A stretch of 64,000 nucleotides of DNA from Rana temporaria (taxonomy: Eukaryota; Chordata; Amphibia; Anura; Ranidae), in NCBI RefSeq assembly GCF_905171775.1, contig NC_053497.1, forward strand, positions 104,803,157 to 104,867,156. Direction: 5' to 3'. Both the position numbers and the translations under genes were made by a program. The notes beneath the pieces are model-generated. The model was not told the DNA's origin and ran no database searches. It saw only the letters and a list, made by a program, of their open reading frames with translations. Below are positions 47,605-59,642 of this stretch, one piece after another (within the stretch, counting starts at the first letter, position 1; the number at the start of each line of letters is the position of its first letter).

Positions 47605-48530
47605 GGGAAGCTGGTCAGAGTTGATAGGAAGATGGATGGAGCCAAATACAGGGCAATCTTAGAAGGAAACCTGTTATGCCCTGTACACATGATCGGTTCA
47701 TCCGATGAAAACGGTCTGATGGATTTTTTCATCAGATATCCGATGAAGCTGACTTGCCTACACACCATCAGTTAAAAAAACGATCGTGTCAGAACACGGT
47801 GACGTAAAACACAATGACGTGCTGAGAAAAATTAAGTTCAATGCTTCCAAGAATGCGTCGACTTGATTCTGAGCATGCGTGGATTTTTAACCGATGGACT
47901 TGCCCACAGACGATCGTTTTTTTCTATCGTTTTTTTAACCATCAGATAATTTTAAAACAAGTTCCTAGTTTTTTCACCGATGGATAAAAAACCGATGGGG
48001 CCCACACACGATCGGTTCGTCTGATGAAAACGGTCCATCAGACTGGGTCGGAGGTTCACCTTCCATCAAGACAACAACCTTAAACATACAGCCAGAGATA
48101 CAATGGAATGGTTTAGATCAAAGCATATTCATTTGTTAAAATGGCCCAGTCAAAGTCCAGACCTAAATCCAAGTGAGAATCGGTGGCAAGACTTGAAAAT
48201 TGCTGTTTACAGACGCTATTCATTCAATCTGACAGAGTTTGAGCTATTTTGCAAAGAAGAATGGTCAAAAATCTCACTCTCTAGATGTGCAAAGCTGGTA
48301 GAGACATCCCCAAAAAGACTTGCAGCTGTAATTTCAGAAAAAGGTGGTTTTACAAAGTATTGACTTTATAATTTTTCTTCCACTTCACAATTATGTGCCA
48401 CTTTGTGTTGGTCTATCACATAAATTCCCCCCAATTTTTTTCTAATTTTTGGTTGTAACATGACAAAATGTGGAAACTGTCAAGGGGTATAAATACTTTT
48501 TTTAAGGCACGGTATTAATAGTTAAAAGGT
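47605..48530 (+). pseudogene. Tc1-like transposase, interrupted by a palindromic MITE
   Basis: Transposase-derived DNA (GATGGATGGAGCCAAATACA) stops at CCTGTTA near 47676 and resumes at GTCGGAGGTTCACCTTCCA near 48045. The second part reads open to TGA at 48361 with WPSQSPDLNPSENRW and EKGGFTKY. In between, 47677-48044 is a palindromic element with TCCGATGAAAACGG motifs. A 5' part is missing and the MITE destroys the frame. Confidence 0.75.
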
Positions 48531-48824
48531 CAGGGCTGAGCATGTAGGCCATTTACAAAATAATCTGGAGTGGGTGATTGGGGACAAAGAAGGTAATTTA
48601 ATTAGATACCTTCTTCAGCTCTGAGTACCGGTATATAAAGGAGCAGGGTGGAGCCCATGTGCATAATGGGGATAATATTGGCATAGCTCCAAATGTACAA
48701 CTATGGCTAAAATTCATATTGTTCAGAAATATTTAGACAAAATAAAGGTGGATAAAGCACCTGGATCAGATGGCATCCACCCACAGATCCTTAAATAATT
48801 GAGCTCTGTCATTTCAAAGCCTAT

Positions 48825-49542
48825 GGGGCAGATCCACAAAGATCTGCCCCGGCGCAGCGTATCTGAGATACGCTACGCCGGCGTGACTTACTTGTCCTCG
48901 GTTCGAATCCTGAAAGAATTTGCGCCGCAAGTCACGGCGGCGTAGTCTATCTCTGGCGGCGTAACGGCGCGTAATTCAAATTGGCGATTAGGGGGCGTGT
49001 TTCATTTAAATGAAGCGCGTCCCCGCGCCGAATGAACTGCGCATGCGCCGTCCCTAAATTTCCCGCCGTGCATTGCGCTAAATGACGTCGCAAGGACGCC
49101 ATTTTTTTAACATAGACGTGAATTACGTCCATCCCGATTCACGGACGACTTACGCAAAAAAAAAAAAATTCTAATTAAACGCGGGAACGACAGCCATACT
49201 TAACATGGCAAGTTTAACTATACGCCGCAAAACAGCAGCTTTAACTATACGCCGGAAAAAGCCGACTAGAGACGACGTAAAAGAATGCGACGACTGCGCG
49301 TAGGTTCGTGGATCGTCAGAAATAGCTAATTTGCATACTCGACGCGGAAAACGACGCAAACTCCACCCAGCGGACGCCAAAGTATTGCATCTAAGATCCG
49401 AAGGCGTACGAAGCTGTCAGATCTAACCCAGATGCCGTCGTATCTTGGTTTGAGGATTCAAACCAAAGATACGACGCGGGAAATTTGAAAGTACGCCGGC
49501 GCATCAGTATATGCCGGCGTACTCTCTTTGTGGATCTGCCCC
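48825..49542. mobile_element. Palindromic MITE copy 8 (GGGGCAGATCCAC)
   Basis: Perfect terminal inverses GGGGCAGATCCACAAAGA and TCTTTGTGGATCTGCCCC, with internal CGCCGGCG motifs. No clear duplication of the target. Confidence 0.72.
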
Positions 49543-49626
49543 ATTGTTTCTAATGTTTAGGGACTTTTTAATGACTGGCATAATACCCCTGGATTGGCAT
49601 AAGGCCAATGGGGTGCCTATATTTAA

Positions 49627-50660
49627 CCACTTCAATACAGAGCTTTAATACCCACCTCCATACCGGGCCTATTCTGGCACTTCTCTCCTACATGTACAAA
49701 TCATCATTCTTTTGCTAGAAAATTACTCAGAACCCCCAAACATTATATATGTTTTTAGCAGACACCCTAGGGAATAAAATGGCGGTCATTGCAACTTTTT
49801 ATCTTGCACGGTATTTGCACAATAATTTTTTTAAACGCCTTTTTTTTGTAAAAAAAATGGTTTCATGAATTAAAAAATAACAAAACAGTAAAGTAAAGTT
49901 AGCCCAATTTTTTGTCAAATATGAAAGATGATGTTACGCCGTGTAAATAGATACCTAACATGTCATGCTTTAAAATTGCGCACACTCATGGAATGGCGCC
50001 AAACTTTGTTACTTAAAAATCTCCATAGGCGACGCTTTAAAAATTTTACAGGTTACCAGTTTAGAGTTACAGAGGAGGTCTAGTGCTAGAATTCTTGCAC
50101 ATGCTTTAACGCACGTGGTGACACCTCACATGTGTGGTTTGAACGACGTTTACATACGTGGGCGGGACTTGCGTGTTTGTTCGCCTCTGAGCGCTAGCTA
50201 CCGGGGACAGGGGCGTTTTAATTTTTTATTTATTTATTTTTTACACTTTTTTTTACATTTTTTTTTTTTCGATCGCTTTTATTCCTATTACAAGGAATGT
50301 AAACATCCCTTGTAATAGCAATAGTGTGTGACAGGTCCTCTTTATGGAGAGTTGCGGGGTCAATAAGACCCCACATCTCTCCTCCAGGCTGGAAAGAATG
50401 AGATTGTGAAAAAATTCACAGATCTCATTCTTACTAGCCGCAATTGCGGTTTGTTTACTTACGGGTACCCGGGCGTGACGTCATCACATCGCGCCCGGGC
50501 CTCCGACGGTCATAGAGAGCCCGGAGAAGCACCGGATGGCGGCTATAATCGTTCTTATGGTGCGCAGGATCGCCGCCGGGCGGGAGGGGGGTGGGCGGTG
50601 GTATATGATGTCGGCGGCGCTTCAGCCCGAGGCCGGTACTGGGGGGGGGCGTCAGCACGG
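49627..50660. mobile_element. TTAA family member, inverted, right end unclear
   Basis: TTAA (49623-49626) then CCACTTCAATACAGAGC. The interior is the reverse complement of the 7995-9132 family (CAGAACCCCCAAACATTATA, TCACATGTGTGGTTTGAACG, CGGGCGTGACGTC). The GC-rich tail near 50480-50660 has no matching terminus. Short TACCTGACATACATACACC repeats follow (50790-50950). Confidence 0.6.
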
Positions 50661-51234
50661 TTTTGGATCCGGGATGATCATGGCACAGGTTTTTTTGGCT
50701 GGGCGGTGGGGGGTAAGCTCACTTGCTGGTTGCTGCCTGGCTTACCATTGCACATCAATTTTGAATACTAAACTCACCTACCTGACACACTGACCATTAC
50801 ACTGACTACCTGACATACATGCACCACCTACCTGACATACATATACCTACCTGACATACATACACCTACCTGACCTACACTGACCTCACCTACTACCTGA
50901 CCTACATACACTCACCGACCCTACCTGACATACATACACCTACCTGACTTTGCATTTACATTTACTTTACTGCCTGTTGGACCTAGTGGCCTTTTTACCT
51001 TTCTATCACCCGATCGCTCCTCCGCTGGCCTTATCTCTCCCGATCGTGAGCCCCCCGCCCGAGCTCCGAGTGAGGATCATCTCAGTGATGTGGCGCTGCG
51101 GTATTGTAATTCCCGCCTTCTGGAGCTTCGGGCGCCTATGGAAGTGGAAGTGAAAAACTTCCCAGTGTCAGTGTGAGAAAAATGCCTCAGGCTTGGTGGT
51201 CAGTGGGTGGAGGAATAGTGCCCCATCATTGGTT

Positions 51235-51500
51235 TCAGTGGAAGGAATAGTGCCCCATTGTTGGTATCAGTGGGAGGAATAGTGACCCATTGTTGGTATC
51301 AGTGGGAGGAATAGTGACCCATTGTTGGTATTCGTTGGAAGAACAGTGCCCCATCTTTGGTGTCAGTGGGAGGAATAGTGTTTTATCTTTGGTGTCAGAA
51401 TGACCCATCGTTGGTGTCAGTGGGGGGAATAGTGTACCATTGTTGGTGCCAGTGGAAGGAATATTGCTCATATCAGTAGGAGAAATAGTGCCCCAAGGGC
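51235..51500. repeat. 32-bp tandem repeat
   Basis: Imperfect units of TTGGTATCAGTGGGAGGAAT plus AGTGACCCATTG. The sequence that follows (GGGCCACAGTTTGGAGACAA) looks like the end of a hAT element, but the other end was not found. Confidence 0.75.
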
Positions 51501-52141
51501 TGGCTAAAGGCAAGCGAAGGGCTGCATCTGGCCTGTGGGCCACAGTTTGGAGACAACTAAACTAGATGAACTTGTGTCTTTTTTGAACCTGACTAACTAT
51601 GTAACTATGTAGCAAGCAGCAGTGCTGACCAGATTAGTGAAATTTCCTAGCAGGCAGGCAGCAAGCTGGAGCAGTCTCCACTTGTTGCCAAATGTTGGAC
51701 ACAAGCCTGAGGTTACAATCCCAATCTGACTCTGAGGACCTTCCAGATGTGAAAGCCAAGCAAAGCGATCTCCAGGTGGGGTAATGGTTAATGTAGGTGT
51801 GTAGGGAGGGGGGGTCGGGGGGGTGGTATAGGCTAAGTGGCACCCACAGCAAAAGAATGCAAGTATTGCAGGGAAGGATTGTTTTGTATTGTGAAAGGTG
51901 GTAAGAGTGAACTCTACCCACTGTTCAGGTAAACTATTCTGTTTACACAGAGACTGTTTACCTTCAATCAGGGTTCAGATTTAGGATGGCCATACAACAG
52001 GAATCAGGCAATTCATGTGGACTGTCCAAAATTCGAGTTGTGAATGGATTACCACAAAACTCATGGGGTTCAGTAACAGTGACATATAATCCAATTTATA
52101 TGTTCTTCAATGAGTGGGACCTAGCTATCCAATATTTATTT

Positions 52142-53084
52142 TAGGGCTGTGGAAATGAAAGATTAATTCCTCGATTAATCTTTAATTTTTTTGATTGATC
52201 AAAATTTTTTTGATTAAACAAAATTCTTTTTATTGGTACTAGTGGTGCAACCGATCGTAAATGATCCGTGATCCGAGCGGGTCACCATATGCGGATCGGC
52301 ACAACACGTGATTCGCTGCTGCCTTGGCCATAGGAAAGGCCACTGCTTAGGCCTAGCTCCCGGAGTGGCGGTCATCTTGGTCCACCCGGTGGCGGCCTAG
52401 GTGAGCCTAGAGCGGTGCGCTGATGTCGTCACCCGGCCTCAACTGCTCGTGTTCGGCCGGCTTCTCTGGTAAGACTAAGCAAGCACTAATATTACTGGAT
52501 ATTACAGTGGGGGAGATGTCTGTGGGTTACAGTGGGGGAGATGTCTGTGGATATTACAGTGGGGGAGATGTCTGTTGATATTACAGTGGGGGAGATGTCT
52601 GTGGATATTACAGTGGGGGAGATGTTTGTGGATATTACAGTGGGGGAGATGTCTGTGTATATTACAGTGGGGGAGATGTCTGTGGATATTACAGTGGGGG
52701 AGATGTCTGTGGATATTAAAGTGGGGGAGATGTCTGTGGATATTACAGTGGGTGTGATTGTGGATATTACAGTGGGGGAGATGTCTGTGGATATTACAGT
52801 GGGGGAGATGTCTGTGGATATTACAGTGGGGAGATGTCTGTGGATTACAGTGGGGGAGATGTCTGTGGATATTACAGTGGGGGAGATGTCTGTGGATATT
52901 ACAGTGGGGGAGATGTCTGTGGATATTACAGTGGGGAGATGTCTGTGGATATTACAGTCGGGACTATATATGGTGGTGATCCGAAAAATGTATGTGCGTT
53001 ATAATTAATCGAAATTAGTCAATTAATCGATTAAAAATAAAATCGATTAATCGAACACGAAAATTTTAATCAGTAACAGCCCTA
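52142..53084. mobile_element. hAT-like element with internal 27-bp minisatellite
   Basis: Ends TAGGGCTGTGGAAATG and TTTTAATCAGTAACAGCCCTA; exact duplication ATTTATTT at 52134-52141 and 53085-53092. Related to 23824-25282 in inverse orientation: shared ends, AAGATGACCGCC-type CpG block (52330-52480) and homologous repeat unit. Confidence 0.88.
52495..52960. repeat. 27-bp minisatellite, about 17 copies
   Basis: Unit GATATTACAGTGGGGGAGAT plus GTCTGTG. The period is a multiple of three, so one frame repeats nine residues (GEMSVDITV) for 158 codons. The unit is the complement-strand relative of the 26-bp unit at 23938-24960. Confidence 0.95.
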
Positions 53085-53827
53085 ATTTATTTGAAGTTCC
53101 ATTTGTGTCTCTGTTGAAACTCACTGGGATGCAAATAGTTGTTCACATAGGCTTGTTACTTCCAGTGGCTCTTTCACACTGGGGCGGGGGCAGCGTCGGT
53201 GGTAAAGCACCACAAATGAGAAATGAATGGGTCCAGGTAGATAAAAGGCAACTAACTAGAGATTTCCGGTAATCAGCTGCAGTCACTGTTTTTGGGTATT
53301 CTGGCAGCTGTGTTGGCTGTCAGAAAGCAATAGCCAGCAGCGGTAGATTTGCACTGTTTAGCATGGATGGGAGAATCTATGGATTTTTCTCAGTCTGCTG
53401 GCTGGAAAGAATTCTTTACTTGTATGGCCAGCATAACTGGGGTATCAGTTGTATTGCAGCTGCATACCCATCAACTTTCTGAGTTGGGAATGAGAGACAA
53501 TGAATGTCGCCCCCCCCCCCCCTTCTCAACTTTAATGTGACATGTCATTTTGCTTAGGGCCCCAGGGAGGTCAGGATCGGCACTGCTGTTTCTATACTGT
53601 CCGTGCATCATTCCGGCTGCTAGGCCATGTGAAAGGGGGGTCTATCCGGGTGAGCAATACACACTCAGGATTGAGTGGCGAATATTTGAACTTTGAATAC
53701 TGTTGTGCATTCTTTACCGTGTGCCTGAACCTTCCCCTTCCCTCTATACTCTCTACTTCCTTCGCAAGTTTTATGCAGTGAAAATAAAGCCTACAGTTGA
53801 AGGTTTTACATCTTGTGTGGACATTCC

Positions 53828-55127
53828 CAGTGGCGGCTGGGGGGGCGCAAACGAAAAAAAATAAAAACAATTGCAGCCTCACTGTGCCCATCAAATGCAG
53901 CCACTGTGCCATCAATTGTCACCACTGTGCCATGCCATCAAACGCAGCCACTGTGCCATGCCATCAAACGCAGCCACTGTGCCATCAAATGCAGCCACTG
54001 TGCCATGCCATCAAATGCAGCCACTGTGCAATCAATTGTCACCACTGTGCCATGCCATAAAACGCAGTCACTGTGCCATGCCATCAAACACAGCCACTGT
54101 GCCATCAATTGTCACCACTGTGCCATGCTATCAAATAAAGCCACTGTGCCATCAATTGTCACCACTGTGCCATGTCATCAAACGCAGCCACTGTGCCATC
54201 AATTGTCACCACTGTGCCATGTCATCAAACGCAGCCACTGTGCCATCAATTGTCACCACTGTGCCATGCCATCAAACACAGCCACTGTGCCATCAATTGT
54301 CACCACTGTGCCATGCCATCAAACGCAGCCACTGTGCCATCAATTGTCACCACTGTGCCATGCCATCAAACACAGCCTTTGTGCCATCAATTGTCACCAC
54401 TGTGCCATTCCATCAAACGCAGCCACTGTGCCATCAATTGTCACCACTGTGCCATGCCATCAAACGCAGCCACTGTGCCATCAATTGTCACCACTGTGCC
54501 ATGCCATCAAACGCAGCCACTGTGCCATGCCATCAAACACAGCCACTGTGCCAATTGTCGCCACTGTACCCTTTGTCGCCACTGTGCCCTTTGTCGCCAC
54601 TGTGCCCTTTAATTGTCGCCACTGTGCCCATTGATGTCACTGTGCCCATTGTCGCCACTGTGCCCATTGATGCCACTGTGCCCATTGTCGCCACTGTGCC
54701 CTGTATAATGCCCCTCCCCCCCCCCGGGCGCTTACCTTTCTGGGGGTCAGCCATCCTCCTCCCACGTCCCTCGATGTCTTCTCCCGCCCTCGATGACGCT
54801 TCAGCCAATCAGGTTACCAGTAACCAGAACCGGTGAACCTGATTGGGTGAGACGCTTGTCAGTCTTATCTAAGGAACGTACCACCCGTACGTCCCTTAGA
54901 TAAGTTTCCGGGAGCCGAAGGCCGCTGGCTCTGATAGGCACTTCCGCACAGCCAACCAGCTACCGTTATTCAGGTGGCCGGCGCTCACTGTCCGGCCATC
55001 TGAATAGTCGGCGGCAGCGCCCGGCAACAATAACATAGATTCATGCAATGCATGTTATTGTATCAGTGGCGGTGCGAGAGCCAGAGGGGGCAGCGCTCCA
55101 GCGCCCTCTATAGACGCACTGCCACTG
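53828..55127. mobile_element. hAT-like element with internal 47-bp minisatellite
   Basis: Left end CAGTGGCGGCTGG, right end ACGCACTGCCACTG; exact duplication GACATTCC at 53820-53827 and 55128-55135. Besides the minisatellite it has an inverted pair CTTATCTAAGGAACGTACC / GTACGTCCCTTAGATAAG near 54865-54905. Confidence 0.82.
53885..54700. repeat. 47-bp higher-order minisatellite
   Basis: Two related half-units, GCAGCCACTGTGCCATCAAT and TGTCACCACTGTGCCATGCC, alternate to form a 47-bp repeat, degenerating to shorter TTGTCGCCACTGTGCCC units after 54550. Long open frames (to 321 codons) exist in several phases because the unit lacks stops. Confidence 0.95.
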
Positions 55128-55998
55128 GACATTCCAATTTCTACAGACTTTCTCCCCTGGACAACGAATTTAGAGGTAACGTGCAAAACCCAAAATCTAA
55201 ACCAGCAGCTCCTTCGGGGGTAGTGCTACATATGGCTCTTTTGCCCAGCTCTCCCTTGCAGTTTAGGTATCTCTATCAGATTTCTATTTATGAATCCTTT
55301 CATAGAGTCGGATCAGTGGATCAGAATACATTTTCCTGTGTGGCCTCATTATTTCTAATCGGGCATGCATACCTCCCAACATTTTGAGTTGAGAATGAGG
55401 AACACCTACTAGCAAATGTATGTAGGTATAGGACACCTGCCACACCCCCTTAAAGGAGAATTAACCAAAAAAAGGTTAATTAAATCCACAAGGACTTTTT
55501 TTTTACAACAACTATTCCTTTATATTGGCTTTTAAAATTTACAAATGCAGCAATTTAGAAATGGGATAAAAGGTTTATGTTTTACTATGTAAAATCTGAA
55601 AACTCACAATAAAAACTATTGAACAAAAACAAGTTTAGTACTGGGAAACACGTTTTGAAAGATAAAAAGTTCTTTTTATATAAAACTATATGGATCAGAC
55701 CAAAATGAGGAACAAATGAGGAGAATGAGGGACATAGGGACATTGCTCCAAATCAGGGACAGTCCCTCGAAATCAGGGACAGTTTGGAGCTATGCACTCC
55801 ATTATAGCAAAGGTCATAACAGATAAGGGCTCAGATAGCATACTGCTCTGGGCTGAGGACTGCAATCACAGAGAACCCCCTGAACATATTTAGAATTGAG
55901 CTTATCTTCTTTATGAAGAGTTTCTTTAGCACACAATAGCCCCAGAAGAGCACTCCTAATTTTTTGTTCACATGCCTATTATTCTGTTTTCTCTGCAG

Positions 55999-56191
55999 CT
56001 ACCTGGTGACAGGGCCCCGACTATGGAGAATTGGAGCACAGGAAACTGTAGTCATTCAGGCTTTTGGGCAAACGGAAAATTTCCCGATAAAAATGTCATT
56101 GCTCAGTTTCCCAGATAAAAGGACCACGTATGCTGTGCAGAGCATTGATCTGACTCCAGCCAACAAATTCCAAGGACTGATCAACCTCCAG
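55999..56191 (+). CDS. C5: Complement C5, exon 2 (MG1 domain)
   Basis: Acceptor TGTTTTCTCTGCAG, then C completing AC|C threonine, 64 codons, and donor CAG|GTATGT. The product reads YLVTGPRLWRIGAQETVVIQ and later SLLSFPDKRTTYAVQSIDLT, NKFQGLINLQ, aligning with the human C5 segment containing PKIFRVGASENIVIQ, SYPDK and NKFQ. This is the first macroglobulin (MG1) domain shared by the C3/C4/C5/alpha-2-macroglobulin family. The C5-specific QEQT-Y junction with exon 1 favours C5 over C3 or C4. Intron 1 is about 10.5 kb. Confidence 0.95.
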
Positions 56192-57208
56192 GTATGTGTG
56201 GGCTCTGTTCTTGACTATGGTATAAATACATACACCCTTATCTGCTAAGACCCACATTTTACTCAACTTTTACCTTAAATAAATAACTGAGACCACTACT
56301 GTAATCTTTGGAGTAAAAACTGGCCGTAGCAGCCTCCATTTATTTTTAAATAACCTTTTTTAAATATTAAAGCACATTAAATAACATTTCCACACATAAA
56401 CATAAGTAAACCTGAAACACAATATTAACACTACTGGTGCTGGACTTTGCAGGCACATTAAACCATTTTAACCATGCTAAAACTTTTATGAGCACTGCGA
56501 TACCTAAATCTGGTCTTAGGCCTCAAGCCGAAAACCTGACTCAGAGACGACCTTACCTGACCGCAGTGCCCCTATTAACCCCTTCCCAGCTACACCTTGG
56601 TAGACTGGACTACCAGCCCCTTCAGAACCCATACCACCTCTGGGTAATGGCATCCACTTTAGGGTACTTTCTTCTCCTGCAAAGTCCAAAACACCCGCCG
56701 CCGCCACGACATCATAACTTCGCACCTGTGTGGAGAGACAGAAAAAAGAAAAAACAGGAAAGCACCCCAGACCACAAACACCATATCACATCCCCATTTT
56801 TACCCCCGTAAACCAATCGCCCCCTCCAACCAACCAGCAAAAAAGGGAGGGTGGGTGGGAAACTTCGCCCCTCGTGCTGCTTAGCCCGGGAAGCGTGGGA
56901 GGGTGATTTATAACCTCCCCTCCCACCGCTCTCCTTCACTGCAACCCCTCCCACTGACCATGGCAGGGCTTTCCTTTAACCCCGTCATGGCCGGCCCTGC
57001 GCCTATGCTGTGGGTTTTTTGCTCCGGGCCTCTCTTTATAACAGATTCAATTGATTTCAACAGATTTGTTGTTGCCAGTATCCCCATCTTCCCAAAAGCT
57101 CTAAAGTGGTGAATATACAGTCAGTGAGTCAGTGTGTTTCCTGATTTCAGAGCCACCCTGTCTTTGAGCTCACTGCAATTTAAACAGGGGTTTAAACAGG
57201 CTCTAGAG
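56192..57208. other. C5 intron 2, no recognised element
   Basis: AT-rich near 56280-56420, then a C-rich stretch to 57000; frames on both strands appear incidental. Confidence 0.35.
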
Positions 57209-57571
57209 TCGGGGTGTCAAACTCAATTTCATCGTGGGCCGCATCAGCATTATGATTGTCTTCAAAAGGGCCGGTTGTATCTGTAAGATTAGATGTCCAG
57301 CGCATCCCCTCCCCTTACATTAGATGTCAAGAGCCACCCCACCATCAGAAGTTGAGTCCCCCACTCTCCCTTACATCACAGTGCACCCCCCTTTCCTTAT
57401 GCTGCTGCTGGGAAGAAGCTGGATGCATTGCTTGAGAGCAGAAAGTAGGGGTCTAGAGTAGGACCAGAGGAGGGCTGGAGCTCTCCTGCAGCTGCAGGAG
57501 AGGTGCGAGGGCCACATGAAATGGCCTGGAGGGCCGGATCCGGCCCTCAGGCCTTGTGTTTGACACCTGTG
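57209..57571. mobile_element. hAT element, exact CTCTAGAG duplication
   Basis: Ends TCGGGGTGTCAAACTCAATT and GTGTTTGACACCTGTG; CTCTAGAG at 57201-57208 and 57572-57579. Contains GGGCCGCATCAGCATTATG. Non-autonomous. Confidence 0.85.
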
Positions 57572-58080
57572 CTCTAGAGGCTTACAGACAGGCTTAAAGC
57601 ATAACTCCATGAAAAGAAAAATTCTCCAATGCAGTGGGGCTGTGCCCGCACTGCATGGATTAACTTCTTATGTTGAAAGACTATACTTACCTGATCCTTA
57701 GATCCTCCAGAAACCACGCCTCCCCCACCCCACTTCCAGCAGTGGATTGTTCCTGCCGTCCTCAAATCTAGAGCCGGTCTATGGGCATGATGAAATCAGG
57801 ATTTGTCTATTCACAAGAATAGCTAGCATGCAGGGGGGACAGGAGTGCCTGGGACCGGTCTTGCACTTGGAGGATCAGCGGATAAGGTAAGTATATCTCC
57901 ACTCTGGAATCCCTTAGACAAAAACAAGCTGTTAACCCATGCAATGTGGGCACTGTCCCACTGCATGGGAGAACATTTTTTTTTTTGCATGGAGCTCTTC
58001 TTTAAGAGGTTACACTGTATTGAATCATGCAACAGAAGAATGAAGCTCTATGCCAGAAGTATTTTTAAAAGCCTGCTTAA

Positions 58081-58598
58081 AGCGGGGGTTCACCCTTAGA
58101 GGGCACTTTTCCCCCTTAGATTCCTGCTCGTTTTTACTAGGGGAATCGGCTATTTATTTTAAAATATGTGCAGTACTTACCCGTTTACGAGATGCATCCT
58201 CTCCGTCGCTTCCGGGTATGGGCTTCGGGAATGGGCGTTCCTTCTTGATTGACAGGCTTCCGAGAGGCTTCCGACGGTCGCATCCATCGCGTCACGATTT
58301 TCCGAAAGAAGCCGAACGTTGGTGCGCAGGCGCAGTATAGAGCCGCACCGACGTTCGGCTTCTTTCGGCTACGAGTGACGCGATGGATGCGACCGTCGGA
58401 AGCCTCTCGGAAGACTGTCAATCAAGAAGGAACGCCCGCTCCCGAAGACCCATACCCGGAAGCGACGGAAGAAGATGCAGCTCGAAAACGGGTAAGTACT
58501 GCTCATATTTTAATACAAATAGCCGATTCCCCTAGACCGAACGAGCAGGAAGCTAAGGGGAGAACATTTTTTTTTTTACAAATGGGTGAACTCCCGCT
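58081..58598. mobile_element. TTAA-flanked palindromic MITE, copy B
   Basis: Nearly identical to 28788-29305: ends AGCGGGGGTTCACCC and GGGTGAACTCCCGCT, TTAA at 58077-58080 and 58599-58602. Both share the inverted TTCCGACGGTCGCATCCATC arms. Confidence 0.82.
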
Positions 58599-58602
58599 TT
58601 AA

Positions 58603-59118
58603 AGCAGGGGTTCACCCGTACATGACACTTTTTCCCCTTAGATGAATGCTCGTTTTGTCTAGGGGAACCGGCTAGTTGTTTTAAAATATGAGCATTACTT
58701 ACCGCTTACGAGATGCATCCTCTCCGTCGCTTCCGGGTATGGGCTTAGGGACTGGGCGTTCCTATTTTGATTGACAGTCTTCCGAGAGGCTTCCGACGGT
58801 CGCATCCATCGCGTCACGATTTTCCGAAAGAAGCCGAACGTCGGTGCACAGGCACAGTATAGAGCCGCACCGACGTTCGGCTTCTTTCGGCTACTAGTGA
58901 CGCGATGGATGCGACCGTCGGAAGCCTCTCGGAAGACTGTCAATCAAGAAGGAACGCCCCCGCTCCCGAAGACCCATACCCCGGAAGCGACGGAGAAGAT
59001 GCATCTCGAAAACGGTAAGTACGGCTCATATTTTAAAACTAGCCGATTCCCCTAGACAAAACGAGCAGGAATCTAAGGCGATTTTTTGAAAAAATTGTCT
59101 TATGGGTGAACTCCCGCT
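58603..59118. mobile_element. TTAA-flanked palindromic MITE, copy C, abutting copy B
   Basis: Starts AGCAGGGGTTCACCC directly after the TTAA that ends copy B and ends GGGTGAACTCCCGCT with TTAA at 59119-59122. More diverged from copy A than copy B is. Confidence 0.82.
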
Positions 59119-59642
59119 TTAACTTGCTGCAATGTATTTTATAATACTCAAATTAAAGTATATAGAAAAACTCACCTTTTAAAACAAATCATTCAATTTA
59201 AAATAGAAATTAATGGCAAAACATTTGTAAATACATAAAACAAATTGTAAAAAAACATTATAAATAGCTTGTTTTCCCTTTTTCATAAGTGATCACATGC
59301 CCTCTGTTCTCAGCTACATAAGAAGCTCAGAGAGCTAGGGGATGAGAAACAGCAGCACACTGGCCTTTACAGTGAATGACTGTGCAGGGGGGCATGTCAG
59401 GGCAAGTCTGATCATTGGAGGAGAGCAGGCTGAGTTCTCAGCACAGCTAAAGAACTGTCCACACTGTGCTCTCATGCCTAGTGTGATCAGTTTTTGATAG
59501 GAAAGCAGAGGGACTGGCAGGAACACCAAGTATTTTACACAAAGAAAGCGATTCAAAGAGACCATTATACTTTTTCATACAAGTACATGGTACAGCAGGA
59601 ACATATCTGGGATATAAAATGTTGAGTTTACAAATTCTTTAA

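Noticed and set aside
52532..53008. 158-codon frame with a nine-residue repeat GEMSVDITV
   Set aside because: Arises because the 27-bp period is a multiple of three; it lies inside a hAT element with no other coding signal.
53813..54836. Open frames of 273 and 321 codons with repeated CHHCAMPSN motifs, zinc-finger-like at first sight
   Set aside because: Translation of the 47-bp minisatellite in overlapping phases; cysteine/histidine spacing follows the DNA repeat, not a zinc-finger pattern.
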